Shown here one piece after another: positions 36,702-45,005 of a stretch of 64,000 nt of DNA. Where the stretch lies: contig NZ_CP052859.1 in NCBI RefSeq assembly GCF_012935695.1, positions 5,063,001 to 5,127,000 on the forward strand. The letters run 5' to 3'. This DNA comes from Pseudomonas sp. ADAK18 (GTDB taxonomy: Bacteria; Pseudomonadota; Gammaproteobacteria; Pseudomonadales; Pseudomonadaceae). Both the position numbers and the translations under genes were made by a program. The stretch's first letter is position 1. Each line of letters opens with the position of its first letter. Under the pieces are notes generated by a model. It was not told the origin of the DNA. It was given only the letters and a program-made list of their open reading frames with translations, and searched no databases.

Positions 36702-36794
36702 TGTGGGAGCCGGACTTGCCCGCGATAGCGGTTTAACATTCAACCCTTGTGTTGGCTGTTACTCCGTCATCGCGGGCAAGCCCGACTCCCACAC
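36702..36794. repeat. REPIN-like repeat, TGTGGGAGCCGGACTTGCCCGCGAT family
   Basis: TGTGGGAGCCGGACTTGCCC on the left faces GGGCAAGCCCGACTCCCACA on the right. Same family as 14659-14764, with arms in the opposite order. It lies just after gbcA. Confidence 0.9.
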
Positions 36795-36872
36795 TGGTTT
36801 GTGGCTGTACAAAATTCGTCCAACACCTTGGCAGACCACTCCCACCCTGCCCTCCAGCCATCGCCCAACAAC

Positions 36873-37425
36873 TTATCCACAAAGCCACCCACAGCAATTG
36901 TGGGCAACTGCTCTTCCCTCTCGAAATAAAACCAAGAAAATCCGTGACTTATTCAAAGCACGGGCTTTTACCCACTATTGATCAATTTTTGATCTAAAGC
37001 CTGTAAGCCACGGATTGTATGGTCTACAGGGGAACGCGAACACCTTATCCACAGAAGCACCAACAGACTTTGGGGGCAACTTTGGCCTTTCTGTGGAAAA
37101 CCGACTGTGGCTAAGGAAAATCGAGGCTTTGACGGATATTTAAAGCTGAAATGACGATATTGATCATATTTTAATCAGGTCACTGAAAGCCTTTGTTCAT
37201 ATGGCCTGTAGCGGATAGCAAACATCTTATCCACAGAAGCGCCAACAGACTTTGGGGGCAAGTATGAGCCGGGTACTTTCCTTATCCACAGAAAAACCCA
37301 AGGAAAAACCGTCAGTTAGGTTGGTTGTTTTTCGTACAGAGGGCTGCAGGGCTTGATTTGCCTGGGATGTGGACAGCCGCAAACAGGTTATCCACAGGTG
37401 GGCCAACAGGGATTGTGGGTAACCG
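36873..37425 (+). repeat. Array of four DnaA-box-headed repeat units
   Basis: Perfect TTATCCACA at 36873, 37045, 37227, 37282 and 37388, all in the same orientation. The units at 37045 and 37227 share about 36 nearly identical bases (TTATCCACAGAAGC, CCAACAGACTTTGGGGGCAA) and similar left flanks, 182 bases apart. The units at 36873 and 37388 are diverged copies in which the second half reads CAATTGTGGGCAA or GATTGTGGGTAA. Unit spacings are 172, 182 and 161 bases. AT-rich stretches with TGATCA lie between units. Confidence 0.8.
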
Positions 37426-37444
37426 CCGCGTTAGCCATCCGGGG

Positions 37445-38011
37445 TTAGGGATACTGCATCAAGTAGGCTTCGCCCGTAACACGCAGCATCGGGTGCGGGG
37501 TTATCGAGCAACTGCCGACAATACGAAAACCATGGCGCTCATAAAATCGTCGGGCGCCTGTGTTGGCGGCGTAGTCGATCAGGCTCAAGCCAATCAATCC
37601 AAGCTCCTCGGCCCGCGCACGCGCACGGGTGAGAAACTTCAAACCCAACCCTTGGTTACGCCAATCTTCGTGCAGCGCCAGACTGGAGATATAGAGGGTG
37701 TCGGGTATTTCCAGATCTGCATAAGGTGCCAGCACCGGATCGGTAACCGGCGCGGCGTCCGGGTCATGGTGCATCGCATAGCTGTGCATCATGCCTACCA
37801 CTTGGCCCTCGGCCTCGGCTATCAGGCAATTTTCATAGGAGAAATCTACACCGCTACGCGCATACCGACGGGTACCGACATCCAGAAGCTCCTCACCCGG
37901 CTGCGCAAGCTGGCTCCAGATGTAGGCGGCAGCACCCTCGGAGGAGATAAGGAACAACCTCGAGATTTCCCGGGAGTCACTCGACAGTGCTGGACGAAAC
38001 GTGACGGACAT
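37445..38011 (-). CDS. GNAT family N-acetyltransferase
   Basis: 188 residues. GNAT core with acetyl-CoA loop WRNQGLGLKFLTRAR (RxxGxG variant, QGLG), strand 5 LIGLSLIDYAA, and NTGARRFYERHGFRIVG. Substrate unknown. The start MSVTFRPA is favoured by position of the fold; the ribosome site is weak. It lies inside the betaine island between gbcA and the dgc-etf operon, facing gbcA, so a role on a small amine is possible but unproven. Confidence 0.87.
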   Translation of the reverse strand: MSVTFRPALSSDSREISRLFLISSEGAAAYIWSQLAQPGEELLDVGTRRYARSGVDFSYENCLIAEAEGQVVGMMHSYAMHHDPDAAPVTDPVLAPYADLEIPDTLYISSLALHEDWRNQGLGLKFLTRARARAEELGLIGLSLIDYAANTGARRFYERHGFRIVGSCSITPHPMLRVTGEAYLMQYP

Positions 38012-38109
38012 GGTGCTGAATCCTTTGGCCTGAAGTGTTTTGTTTAGCCTCGTCTGCACGCACTGACAAGTCACTCGGCCTTGCCATATATGAGTGTTTG
38101 TTTCGAGAC

Positions 38110-38880
38110 TTAACGGACAACCCCTTCCTCAATCAACAACTTGAGAATCGCTTGGGCACCCTCTTCGGCGCTAACGCCCTTGAGCACCTGCCCGCCACCA
38201 CCGCTGGCCTTGGCCGTGGCTGCTTTCATCCGGTCGGCACCGCTCTTGGCCTTGATCACTTTGAGGCGCTTGGGCCGAGGTTTGGCCGGTTGCAACACCG
38301 CGCCTGTGAATAACTCATCGTCCAGTACCTGTACGTCATGGGCCGTCAACTCCCCACGTTGCGCCGGACCGTAAGCACTTTGCCGAGGCTTGGGTGCGGC
38401 GTTATCCACAGTGGCGAGAAACGGCAGACGTACTTTCAAGCGCCGCCGCTGACCACGGGGCAAGGCTTGCAGCACATGGGCCACGCCGCTCTCAATAGAC
38501 TCCACCTGGGCCAGGCCGACAATCAACGGCCAGCCCAACTGCTCGGCCAACAGGAACGGCAACATGCCCGAACCTTCACCGGTTTCCGCCTGGCTGCCGG
38601 TAAGCACCACCTGGGCGCCAGCCTCCCGTAAATAGTCACCCAGCACCGGTAAGGCATCGGCGCCAGCGGGTTGCTCCAGCACGTGCAGTTGTTCCAGCCC
38701 CATGCCCAGATAGGCGCGCAGGGTCGGCTCAGCAATATCACCGGCATGCAGCACTTGCAGGTTATCCCCAGCCAGTTGCAAACCCAGTTCCACGGCGCGG
38801 GCATCCTGTTCCGCGCGGCGTGGCCGGCCGGAGGTCGGGTGGGCGCCGATAGATACCAGGCTGATTACATGGGTCGTCAT
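38110..38880 (-). CDS. etfB: Electron transfer flavoprotein beta subunit (dimethylglycine-associated)
   Basis: 256 residues. ETF beta-like: TSGRPRRAEQDARAVELGLQLAG, QVVLTGSQAETGEGSGMLPFLLAEQLGWP with the adenine-binding GSQAETGEGSG loop. With EtfA it forms the heterodimer carrying electrons from DgcA/DgcB-type dehydrogenation. It diverges from housekeeping EtfB, which fits a dedicated pair. The second ATG (38880) is chosen because AAGGA is at proper spacing; the ATG two codons upstream is too close. Last gene of the dgc operon. Confidence 0.88.
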   Translation of the reverse strand: MTTHVISLVSIGAHPTSGRPRRAEQDARAVELGLQLAGDNLQVLHAGDIAEPTLRAYLGMGLEQLHVLEQPAGADALPVLGDYLREAGAQVVLTGSQAETGEGSGMLPFLLAEQLGWPLIVGLAQVESIESGVAHVLQALPRGQRRRLKVRLPFLATVDNAAPKPRQSAYGPAQRGELTAHDVQVLDDELFTGAVLQPAKPRPKRLKVIKAKSGADRMKAATAKASGGGGQVLKGVSAEEGAQAILKLLIEEGVVR

Positions 38881-38895
38881 GGCCATATCCTTTGC

Positions 38896-40116
38896 TTAAG
38901 CCGCATCGCGCTTGGCGCCGCTGCGGTAGGTCTCGACCGCGGCGATCAAGGCTCGAAGTATTTCGGCGCTTTCGCCAATCACCGACAGGTCGGCACGCTT
39001 GATCATGTCGCAGCCAGGGTCGAGGTTGATCGCCACCACCTTGTCGCAGGCACCAATACCTTGCAGATGCTGGATTGCCCCGGAAATCCCCACCGCCACG
39101 TAAACCCGCGCAGTGACCCAGGTGCCGCTGGCGCCGACCTGGCGATCACGCGCCATAAAGCCATCGTCCACCGCCACCCGGGAGGCGCCTTCGGTGGCAC
39201 CCAGTGCCGCGGCGGTCTGGTGGAACAGCGCCCAGTCCTTGACCCCGTTGCCGCCAGAGAAAATAAACTCGGCCTCGGCCATGGGAATCGCTGCCGGGTC
39301 CACCGCCACTGCACCGAGGTCTTCAATACGCGGCAGACTGCGGGCCAGGCTTGTGGATAACTCCTCCGGCAACACTTCGTGACGGGTTTCGCTGACGGGA
39401 TCGGCGCACTCCGCTGCCGCCAGAATCAGCCGTGGCAGCGGACGGGCCAAGTCCTCCTGACCAGCACCGGCGCGGCCAATGCACTCTTGTCCCTTGATCT
39501 GCCAAACCCGTGTAGCCGGGCGTTCCTTGAGACTTGCGGCAAAGCGCCGGCCCAATTCACCGCCACCGCTGCGGCTGTCTGGCAGCAACCAATGGAGCGG
39601 GCTGAACTGGTTATCCACAGCCCGCAGGCCCTGGACCCGCTGCTCCGGTGAATACCCCTCGAACTCATGGCCGTCCAGCACCAGCAGCCGATCCACACCG
39701 GCTGTGGCAAAGGCGTTTTCCTTGTGTTCACCGAACACCACGGCCAGCACTGCGCCGTCGCTGCCGGCCAACTGCCGGGCCAGGCCCAACAAGTCACGGT
39801 CGTGGCTGCTCAGGCGGCCACCGACCATGTCCGGTACCACGTTGATATAGAACGCCGGGACAGCAACCTGATGCAACGGAAGCTGCACTTCCACCGCCGC
39901 CGACCGTTTGGCCGCGCCGCCCTGCTGGGCACCACTGCGATCGATACGCTTGATGCCGTTGGGGCCGATAAAACCGACACCATGAACATTCTTGCGGATG
40001 ATACCGTTAGGTCCCATCCAACTGTGTTGTACCGGCTGCATGGCCGCGTGCAGCGGGTGCAGACGGTTGCGGGCGATCCATTCAGCCCGTGGGTCGCGGC
40101 GGATAATGTCGCTCAT
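38896..40116 (-). CDS. etfA: Electron transfer flavoprotein alpha subunit (dimethylglycine-associated)
   Basis: 406 residues. N-terminal extension of about 90 residues with RKNVHGVGFIGPNGIKRIDR, then the ETF alpha domain. The C-terminal FAD module is recognisable in AEFIFSGGNGVKDWALFHQTA, GATEGASRVAVDDGFM, QVGASGTWVTARVYVAVGISGAIQHL and NLDPGCDMIKRAD. The His of SGAIQHL and the GASG motif bind FAD. The start ATG shares one base with the dgcB stop (TGATG) and follows GGAGG. Forms the ETF with the next gene; function inferred from operon context. Confidence 0.9.
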   Translation of the reverse strand: MSDIIRRDPRAEWIARNRLHPLHAAMQPVQHSWMGPNGIIRKNVHGVGFIGPNGIKRIDRSGAQQGGAAKRSAAVEVQLPLHQVAVPAFYINVVPDMVGGRLSSHDRDLLGLARQLAGSDGAVLAVVFGEHKENAFATAGVDRLLVLDGHEFEGYSPEQRVQGLRAVDNQFSPLHWLLPDSRSGGGELGRRFAASLKERPATRVWQIKGQECIGRAGAGQEDLARPLPRLILAAAECADPVSETRHEVLPEELSTSLARSLPRIEDLGAVAVDPAAIPMAEAEFIFSGGNGVKDWALFHQTAAALGATEGASRVAVDDGFMARDRQVGASGTWVTARVYVAVGISGAIQHLQGIGACDKVVAINLDPGCDMIKRADLSVIGESAEILRALIAAVETYRSGAKRDAA

Positions 40117-42071
40117 CAATGCACCTCCGCAGATTCATGCTGGATAGGGCGCTTGATCGGTGTCTTGGCCGGTGCGGAGTCTTCCAGCAGCGCGTCAGCC
40201 ACCAACTCGGCGATGTCCAAGATCCGTGGACGCGGTTCGACCACACCTTCAAGCATTGCCGTGCACTGTGGACAACCCACGGCCACCAGCTCGGCGCCCG
40301 TCTCGCGGATGTCTTCCATGCGCATATCGGGAATCCGCTGCTTGCCGGGAATATCGGTGATCGGCGCGCCGCCACCGCCACCGCAGCAGCGGGAACGGAA
40401 GCCGGAACGTTGCATTTCCTTGACCTCGATCCCCAACGCCCGCAGCACTTGGCGCGGAGCCTCGTATTCACCGTTGTAGCGCCCCAGGTAGCACGGGTCG
40501 TGATAGGTCACGCTGCTGCCTTTGTGCTGGCCCAGGTTGAGGGCGCCGGCGTCGATCAGCTCGGCCATGTAGGTGCTGTGGTGCTGCACTTGGTAGTTGC
40601 CGTCGAAGGCGCCGTATTCGTTTTTCAGCACGTGGAAACTGTGAGGGTCGCAGGTGACGATGCGCTTGAAGTTGTACTTGGCCAAGGTCTGAATATTGCG
40701 TGCGGCCAACAGTTGGAAGGTCGCTTCATCGCCAAGACGTCGGGCGACATCACCGCTATCGCGCTCTTCAAGACCGAGCACGGCAAAGTCGACCTGGGCC
40801 GCCTTCAGCACTTTGACGAAGGCGCGCAAGGTACGCTGGTTGCGCATGTCGAAGGCACCGTCGCCGACCCAAAACAGCACGTCGACACTTTTCTTGTCGC
40901 TGAGCAATGGCAGGTTCAAATCCGCCGCCCAGTTCATCCGCCCGCCCGGCGCAAAGCCGCCCGGGTTGTCGGTGGCAATCAGGTTCTCCAGGACTTCGGC
41001 GCCCTTGTTCGGCGTCGCGCCTTTTTCCAGGGTCAGGTGGCGGCGCATGTCGACGATGGCGTCCACGTGCTCGATCATCATCGGGCACTCTTCCACGCAG
41101 GCGCGGCAGGTGGTGCAGGACCACAAGGTCTCGGCGTCCACCAGGCCGTTGACGATCGGTTGATGAGGGTTGCCGCCGTGTTCGCCGATGGCCTTGCCCG
41201 GATACGGGCTGCCGGCGAACTTGGCATCGGTGCCGCCGGCCAGGCCGACAACCATATCCTGGATGAGTTTTTTCGGGTTCAGCGGTTGACCGGCGGCGAA
41301 CGCCGGGCAGGCCGCTTCGCACTTACCGCACTGCACGCAGGCGTCGAAGCCGAGCAGTTGATTCCAGGTAAAATCCACAGGCTTTTCCACGCCCAATGGC
41401 GCGGTTTTGTCGGCCAGGTCCAGCGGTTTCAAACCGGTGGAACGGCCACCGCCAAAGCGCTCGGCGCGGCGGTGCCAGGCCAGGTGCAACGCACCGGCGA
41501 AGGCATGCTTCATCGGGCCGCCCCAGGTCATGCCGAAGAACATTTCCGACACGCCCCACAGCACACCCACACTCAGCAGCGCTGCCAGCAACCAGCCGCC
41601 GAAGTCTGCCGGCAGAATCCCGGCCACGGGCAAGGTCACCAGGAAGAAGCTGACGGAGAACGCCATCAGGCTTTTCGGCAGGCGCATCCACGGGCCTTTC
41701 GACAGGCGCGACGGTGGGTTGCGGCGACGCAGGTAAACGAAGGTAGCGCCAACAAACATCAGCACCGAAGCCAGCAGCAAGGCATAGCCGAGGATGCGGT
41801 TATGCAGGCCGAAACCATGCACCAGAATCGCCAGCAGCGCCGACAGCACAAAGCCCAGGGCGGTAGCGACGTGGGTGTTGGCAATGTATTTGTCACGCGC
41901 GACCACGTGGTGCAGGTCGACCATGTAGCGCTTGGGCATGGCCAGCAGGCCGCCGATCAAGTCAACCTTGGATGAGCGGCCACGGCGCCACATGTTCATC
42001 CGGCGCAACGCGCCGAGGACCGCAAGGCCCAACGCGGCGAACAAAAGAACGGGAAGCAAGGTGTTCAACAT
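40116..42071 (-). CDS. dgcB: Dimethylglycine catabolism Fe-S protein DgcB
   Basis: 651 residues. N-terminal helices (LLPVLLFAALGLAVLGAL and four more to about residue 195), then two [4Fe-4S] motifs CVQCGKCEAACP (about 242) and CTTCRACVEECP (about 320), then two CCG-type segments HDPCYLGRYNGEYEAPR and CCGGGGG. This resembles heterodisulfide-reductase D/GlpC membrane electron carriers, so it probably links DgcA, ETF and the quinone pool at the inner membrane. Required for dimethylglycine growth in P. aeruginosa, as I recall. Confidence 0.93.
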   Translation of the reverse strand: MLNTLLPVLLFAALGLAVLGALRRMNMWRRGRSSKVDLIGGLLAMPKRYMVDLHHVVARDKYIANTHVATALGFVLSALLAILVHGFGLHNRILGYALLLASVLMFVGATFVYLRRRNPPSRLSKGPWMRLPKSLMAFSVSFFLVTLPVAGILPADFGGWLLAALLSVGVLWGVSEMFFGMTWGGPMKHAFAGALHLAWHRRAERFGGGRSTGLKPLDLADKTAPLGVEKPVDFTWNQLLGFDACVQCGKCEAACPAFAAGQPLNPKKLIQDMVVGLAGGTDAKFAGSPYPGKAIGEHGGNPHQPIVNGLVDAETLWSCTTCRACVEECPMMIEHVDAIVDMRRHLTLEKGATPNKGAEVLENLIATDNPGGFAPGGRMNWAADLNLPLLSDKKSVDVLFWVGDGAFDMRNQRTLRAFVKVLKAAQVDFAVLGLEERDSGDVARRLGDEATFQLLAARNIQTLAKYNFKRIVTCDPHSFHVLKNEYGAFDGNYQVQHHSTYMAELIDAGALNLGQHKGSSVTYHDPCYLGRYNGEYEAPRQVLRALGIEVKEMQRSGFRSRCCGGGGGAPITDIPGKQRIPDMRMEDIRETGAELVAVGCPQCTAMLEGVVEPRPRILDIAELVADALLEDSAPAKTPIKRPIQHESAEVH

Positions 42072-42100
42072 GGTGAAGCTCCCACAGATCACACAGGTCT

Positions 42101-42194
42101 AATGTGGGAGCGGGCTTGCTCGCGAAGGCGCAGTGTCAGTCACCCAATGTACTGACTGATCCACCGCTTTCGCGAGCAAGCCCGCTCCCACATT
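42101..42194. repeat. REPIN-like repeat, AATGTGGGAGCGGGCTTGCTCGCGAA family
   Basis: Left arm AATGTGGGAGCGGGCTTGCT and complementary right arm ending CTCCCACATT. It sits in the 155-base dgcA-dgcB gap. Close copies are at 31579, 55111 and 56240. Confidence 0.93.
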
Positions 42195-42226
42195 TTTAAC
42201 CGAGTACACATTGGTTCAGTGTCGGG

Positions 42227-44287
42227 TCAGAAATCCTTGCACAGGCGCAGGGCGTCATAGATCGCAGCGTGGGTATTACGCTGAGCCACACAGTCACCGA
42301 TGCGGAACAGCAAGTACCCCTCGCCCGTCTCGCTCAAGCACGGTTGCGGCTTGATCGCGAACAAGGCTTCGATGTCCATCTGGCCCTTGTTGCGCGAACC
42401 TTCCTTGAGCCCGTAGTAGATCTCTTCATCCGGGCGCACACCGTTCTCGACCACCACCTGGTCCACCACTCGTTCCTCTTTGGCGCCGGTGTATTCGTTC
42501 TCCAGCACCGCCACCAGCTTGTCGCCTTCGCGATAGACCTTCTCCAGCATCATGTCGCCGGTCATGATCACTTCTTTGGGGTACATGCTGCGGTAGTACG
42601 TCGGGAACGATGTACCGCCGATGGCCACGCCCGGCTTGATGTCGTCGGTGACGATCTCCACCTGGCTGCCCTTGTCCGCGAGGAAGTCCGCCACCGACAT
42701 GCCGGTGAACTCGCAGATGGTGTCGTAGACCAGCACGTTTTTGCCCGGCGCAACCTTGCCGTCGAGCACGTCCCAACTGCTGACCACCAGGCCTTCAGCG
42801 GCGCCCCAGTGTTCGTTCTGTTCAAGGAACGGATGACCGCCCACCGCCAGCACGACTACATCCGGACGCAGGTCCAGAATGGTCGCCGCATCCGCCGCCA
42901 CGCCCAGGCGCAGGTCGACATTCAGCCGCGCCAGTTCCAGCTGGAACCAGCGGGTGATCCCGGCAATCTGGTCCCGTTGCGGGGCTTTGGAAGCGGTGGT
43001 GATTTGCCCGCCGATAAACTCTTTCTTCTCGAACAGCGTCACGTCGTGGCCACGTTCAGCGGCAACACGCGCGGCTTCCATCCCGGCAGGGCCGGCACCT
43101 ACCACAACCACCTTGCGTTTAGGTCCGGTGGATTTCTCGATAATGTGCGGCACGCCCATGTATTCACGGGAAGTCGCGGCGTTCTGGATGCACAGCACGT
43201 CCAACCCTTGGTACTGACGGTCGATGCAATAGTTGGCGCCGACGCACTGTTTGATCTGGTCGATCTGGCCCATCTTGATCTTGGCGATCAGGTGCGGGTC
43301 GGCGATGTGGGCGCGGGTCATGCCGACCATGTCCACATAACCGCCTTCAAGGATGCGCGTAGCCTGGTTCGGGTCCTTGATGTTCTGCGCGTGCAGCACC
43401 GGAGCCTTGACCACTTCCTTGATCCCGGCCGCCAGGTGCAGGAATGGCTCCGGTGGATAACTCATGTTCGGGATAACGTTGGCCAGGGTATTGTGAGTGT
43501 CGCAACCCGAGCCGACCACGCCGATAAAGTCCAACATGCCAGTGTCGTCGTAGTACTTGGCGATCTGCTTCATGTCCTCGTGGGACAGGCCGTCCGGGTG
43601 GAATTCGTCGCCACACAAACGGATGCCGACGCAGAAATCCGGGCCCACTTCGGCACGCACGGCCTTCAAGACTTCAAGACCAAAACGCATGCGGTTTTCA
43701 AAACTGCCGCCCCATTCATCGGTGCGCTTGTTGACCCGCGGGCTCCAGAACTGGTCGATCATGTGCTGATGCACCGCCGACAGTTCCACACCGTCCAAAC
43801 CACCGGCCTTGGCCCGCGCCGCTGCACTGGCGTAGTTGCCGATCACCCGCCAGATTTCTTCCGGCTCGATGGTTTTGCAGGTCGCACGGTGCACCGGCTC
43901 ACGGATGCCCGACGGCGACAACAGCGTCGGCCAATGCTCGCCATCCCAGCGCGAGCGACGGCCCATGTGGGTAATCTGGATCATGATCTTGGCGCCATGC
44001 TTGTGCATGGCATCGGCCAGGTTCTGGAAGTGCGGGATGATCCGGTCATCGGCCAGGTTCACCGATTTCCACCAGCCTTGGGGGCTGTCGATGGCCACGC
44101 TGGAAGAACCGCCGCAGATCGCCAGGCCGATCCCGCCCTTGGCTTTCTCTTCGTAATACTTCACATAGCGGTCGGTGGTCATGCCGCCGTCGGTGGCATA
44201 CACCTCGGCGTGGGCGGTACTGAGCACGCGGTTGCGGATGGTCAGTTTGCCGATCTGGATCGGCGCAAACATTGCTTCGAAAGCCAT
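42227..44287 (-). CDS. dgcA: Dimethylglycine demethylating flavoenzyme DgcA
   Basis: 686 residues, of the 2,4-dienoyl-CoA reductase/trimethylamine dehydrogenase family. The N-terminal FMN TIM-barrel (about 1-335) has HAEVYATDGGMTTDR and GVELSAVHQHMIDQF. The Fe-S linker at about 346-364 is CVGANYCIDRQ...LCIQN, which has Ala at the place of one family cysteine. The FAD/ADP half starts KVVVVGAGPAGMEAARVAAERG at about 388. Oxidises dimethylglycine to sarcosine plus formaldehyde. The start MAFEAMFAPIQIG is typical. 15 bases after the DUF5943 gene. Confidence 0.93.
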   Translation of the reverse strand: MAFEAMFAPIQIGKLTIRNRVLSTAHAEVYATDGGMTTDRYVKYYEEKAKGGIGLAICGGSSSVAIDSPQGWWKSVNLADDRIIPHFQNLADAMHKHGAKIMIQITHMGRRSRWDGEHWPTLLSPSGIREPVHRATCKTIEPEEIWRVIGNYASAAARAKAGGLDGVELSAVHQHMIDQFWSPRVNKRTDEWGGSFENRMRFGLEVLKAVRAEVGPDFCVGIRLCGDEFHPDGLSHEDMKQIAKYYDDTGMLDFIGVVGSGCDTHNTLANVIPNMSYPPEPFLHLAAGIKEVVKAPVLHAQNIKDPNQATRILEGGYVDMVGMTRAHIADPHLIAKIKMGQIDQIKQCVGANYCIDRQYQGLDVLCIQNAATSREYMGVPHIIEKSTGPKRKVVVVGAGPAGMEAARVAAERGHDVTLFEKKEFIGGQITTASKAPQRDQIAGITRWFQLELARLNVDLRLGVAADAATILDLRPDVVVLAVGGHPFLEQNEHWGAAEGLVVSSWDVLDGKVAPGKNVLVYDTICEFTGMSVADFLADKGSQVEIVTDDIKPGVAIGGTSFPTYYRSMYPKEVIMTGDMMLEKVYREGDKLVAVLENEYTGAKEERVVDQVVVENGVRPDEEIYYGLKEGSRNKGQMDIEALFAIKPQPCLSETGEGYLLFRIGDCVAQRNTHAAIYDALRLCKDF

Positions 44288-44302
44288 GGCAGGGTCCTCG
44301 AC

Positions 44303-44833
44303 TTACAACGGCTTGACGGTGAACAGGCCGTCGTCGTGGCCCTCTTCGGAGCCGCCGTAGACTTGCTCGGCCACCGTTCGGATCTTGCTGCCGCGGGCTT
44401 GCAGAATCTGGTCCATGGCCCCGGCAAACCAGCCGGTGAACATGTAGTCAACCTTGCGCCCGACCTTGCCGTACACGTAGACGAACGCAGAGTGTTCAAG
44501 CTTGACGCTGGCGGTGCCTTTGTCGAGGTCGATGTCCTGGATCTTGAACAAGCCCCAGCCGCGTTGCGACAGGCGCTTCATGTAGTGCTCGAACACCGCA
44601 ACGCCTTCCAAGCCGTGGCATTCAGCTTCTTTTTCGCACCAGTGCCAGGCGGACTTGTAGCCGGCCTTGTAGAGGATTTCGGCGTAGGCGTCAGCGCCCA
44701 GGACTTCTTCGATGCCCATGTGGTTGTTGACGAAAAAGTGGCGCGGTACGTAGAGCATCGGCAGGGCGTCAGAGGTCCAGACACCGGTTTCGCTGTCGAC
44801 TTCGATAGGCAATTGAGGGGCGATCTTGGCCAT
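44303..44833 (-). CDS. DUF5943 / V4R-like protein of the dgc operon
   Basis: 176 residues. Recognised as the small protein that regularly precedes dgcA in Pseudomonas. It has a 4-vinyl-reductase (V4R)-like layout: HFFVNNHMGIEEVLG, AEILYKAGYKSAWHWCEKEAE, then a C-terminal strand-rich part ending VAEQVYGGSEEGHDDGLFTVKP. V4R domains bind small hydrophobic ligands. No enzymatic role is known to me; a ligand-binding or assembly role for dimethylglycine oxidation is plausible. The start follows GGAGC. Confidence 0.82.
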   Translation of the reverse strand: MAKIAPQLPIEVDSETGVWTSDALPMLYVPRHFFVNNHMGIEEVLGADAYAEILYKAGYKSAWHWCEKEAECHGLEGVAVFEHYMKRLSQRGWGLFKIQDIDLDKGTASVKLEHSAFVYVYGKVGRKVDYMFTGWFAGAMDQILQARGSKIRTVAEQVYGGSEEGHDDGLFTVKPL

Positions 44834-44864
44834 GGGGTAAAGCTCCAGAATTCAGTATGTGGTT

Positions 44865-44981
44865 GTAGCCGCTGCCGAGGCACGAGGCTGCGATGCGTGT
44901 CCGCAGGACCGCCGCTTTGGGGCTGCTACGTCGGAATGCCGCACCAAGCCCATCGCAGCCTCGTACCTCGGCAGCGGCTAC
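44865..44981. repeat. REP-like palindrome, GTAGCCGCTGCCGAGG family
   Basis: Starts with the same 50-plus bases as 455-553 (through CGTGTCCGCAGGACCGCC), but has a longer centre and one changed base in the right arm (TCGTACCTCGG). The two copies are 44 kb apart and nearly identical, which suggests recent copying. It fills the gap between the dipeptidase-like and DUF5943 genes. Confidence 0.92.
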
Positions 44982-45005
44982 AGGAGTTGTGTTGAGATCG
45001 AGGGC

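Larger units (their letters stand above)
36684..37444. other. 761-base gene-free spacer with repeat array
   Basis: No credible gene. Contents from left to right: the REPIN-like repeat 36702-36794, then the four-unit DnaA-box-like array (36873-37425) with AT-rich tracts at 36940-37000 and 37130-37190. The spacer ends at the stop of the GNAT gene, which converges on gbcA. Confidence 0.85.

Noticed and set aside
36702..37425. Chromosomal origin of replication
   Set aside because: Neither dnaA, dnaN, gyrB nor rpmH is nearby, so the box array is not called oriC; it is reported as an open finding.
40119..41975. 618-codon open frame antisense to dgcB
   Set aside because: Antisense of dgcB, no domain and no ribosome site.
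42269..44995. 908-codon open frame antisense to dgcA
   Set aside because: Same antisense artefact; dgcA has clear family motifs.
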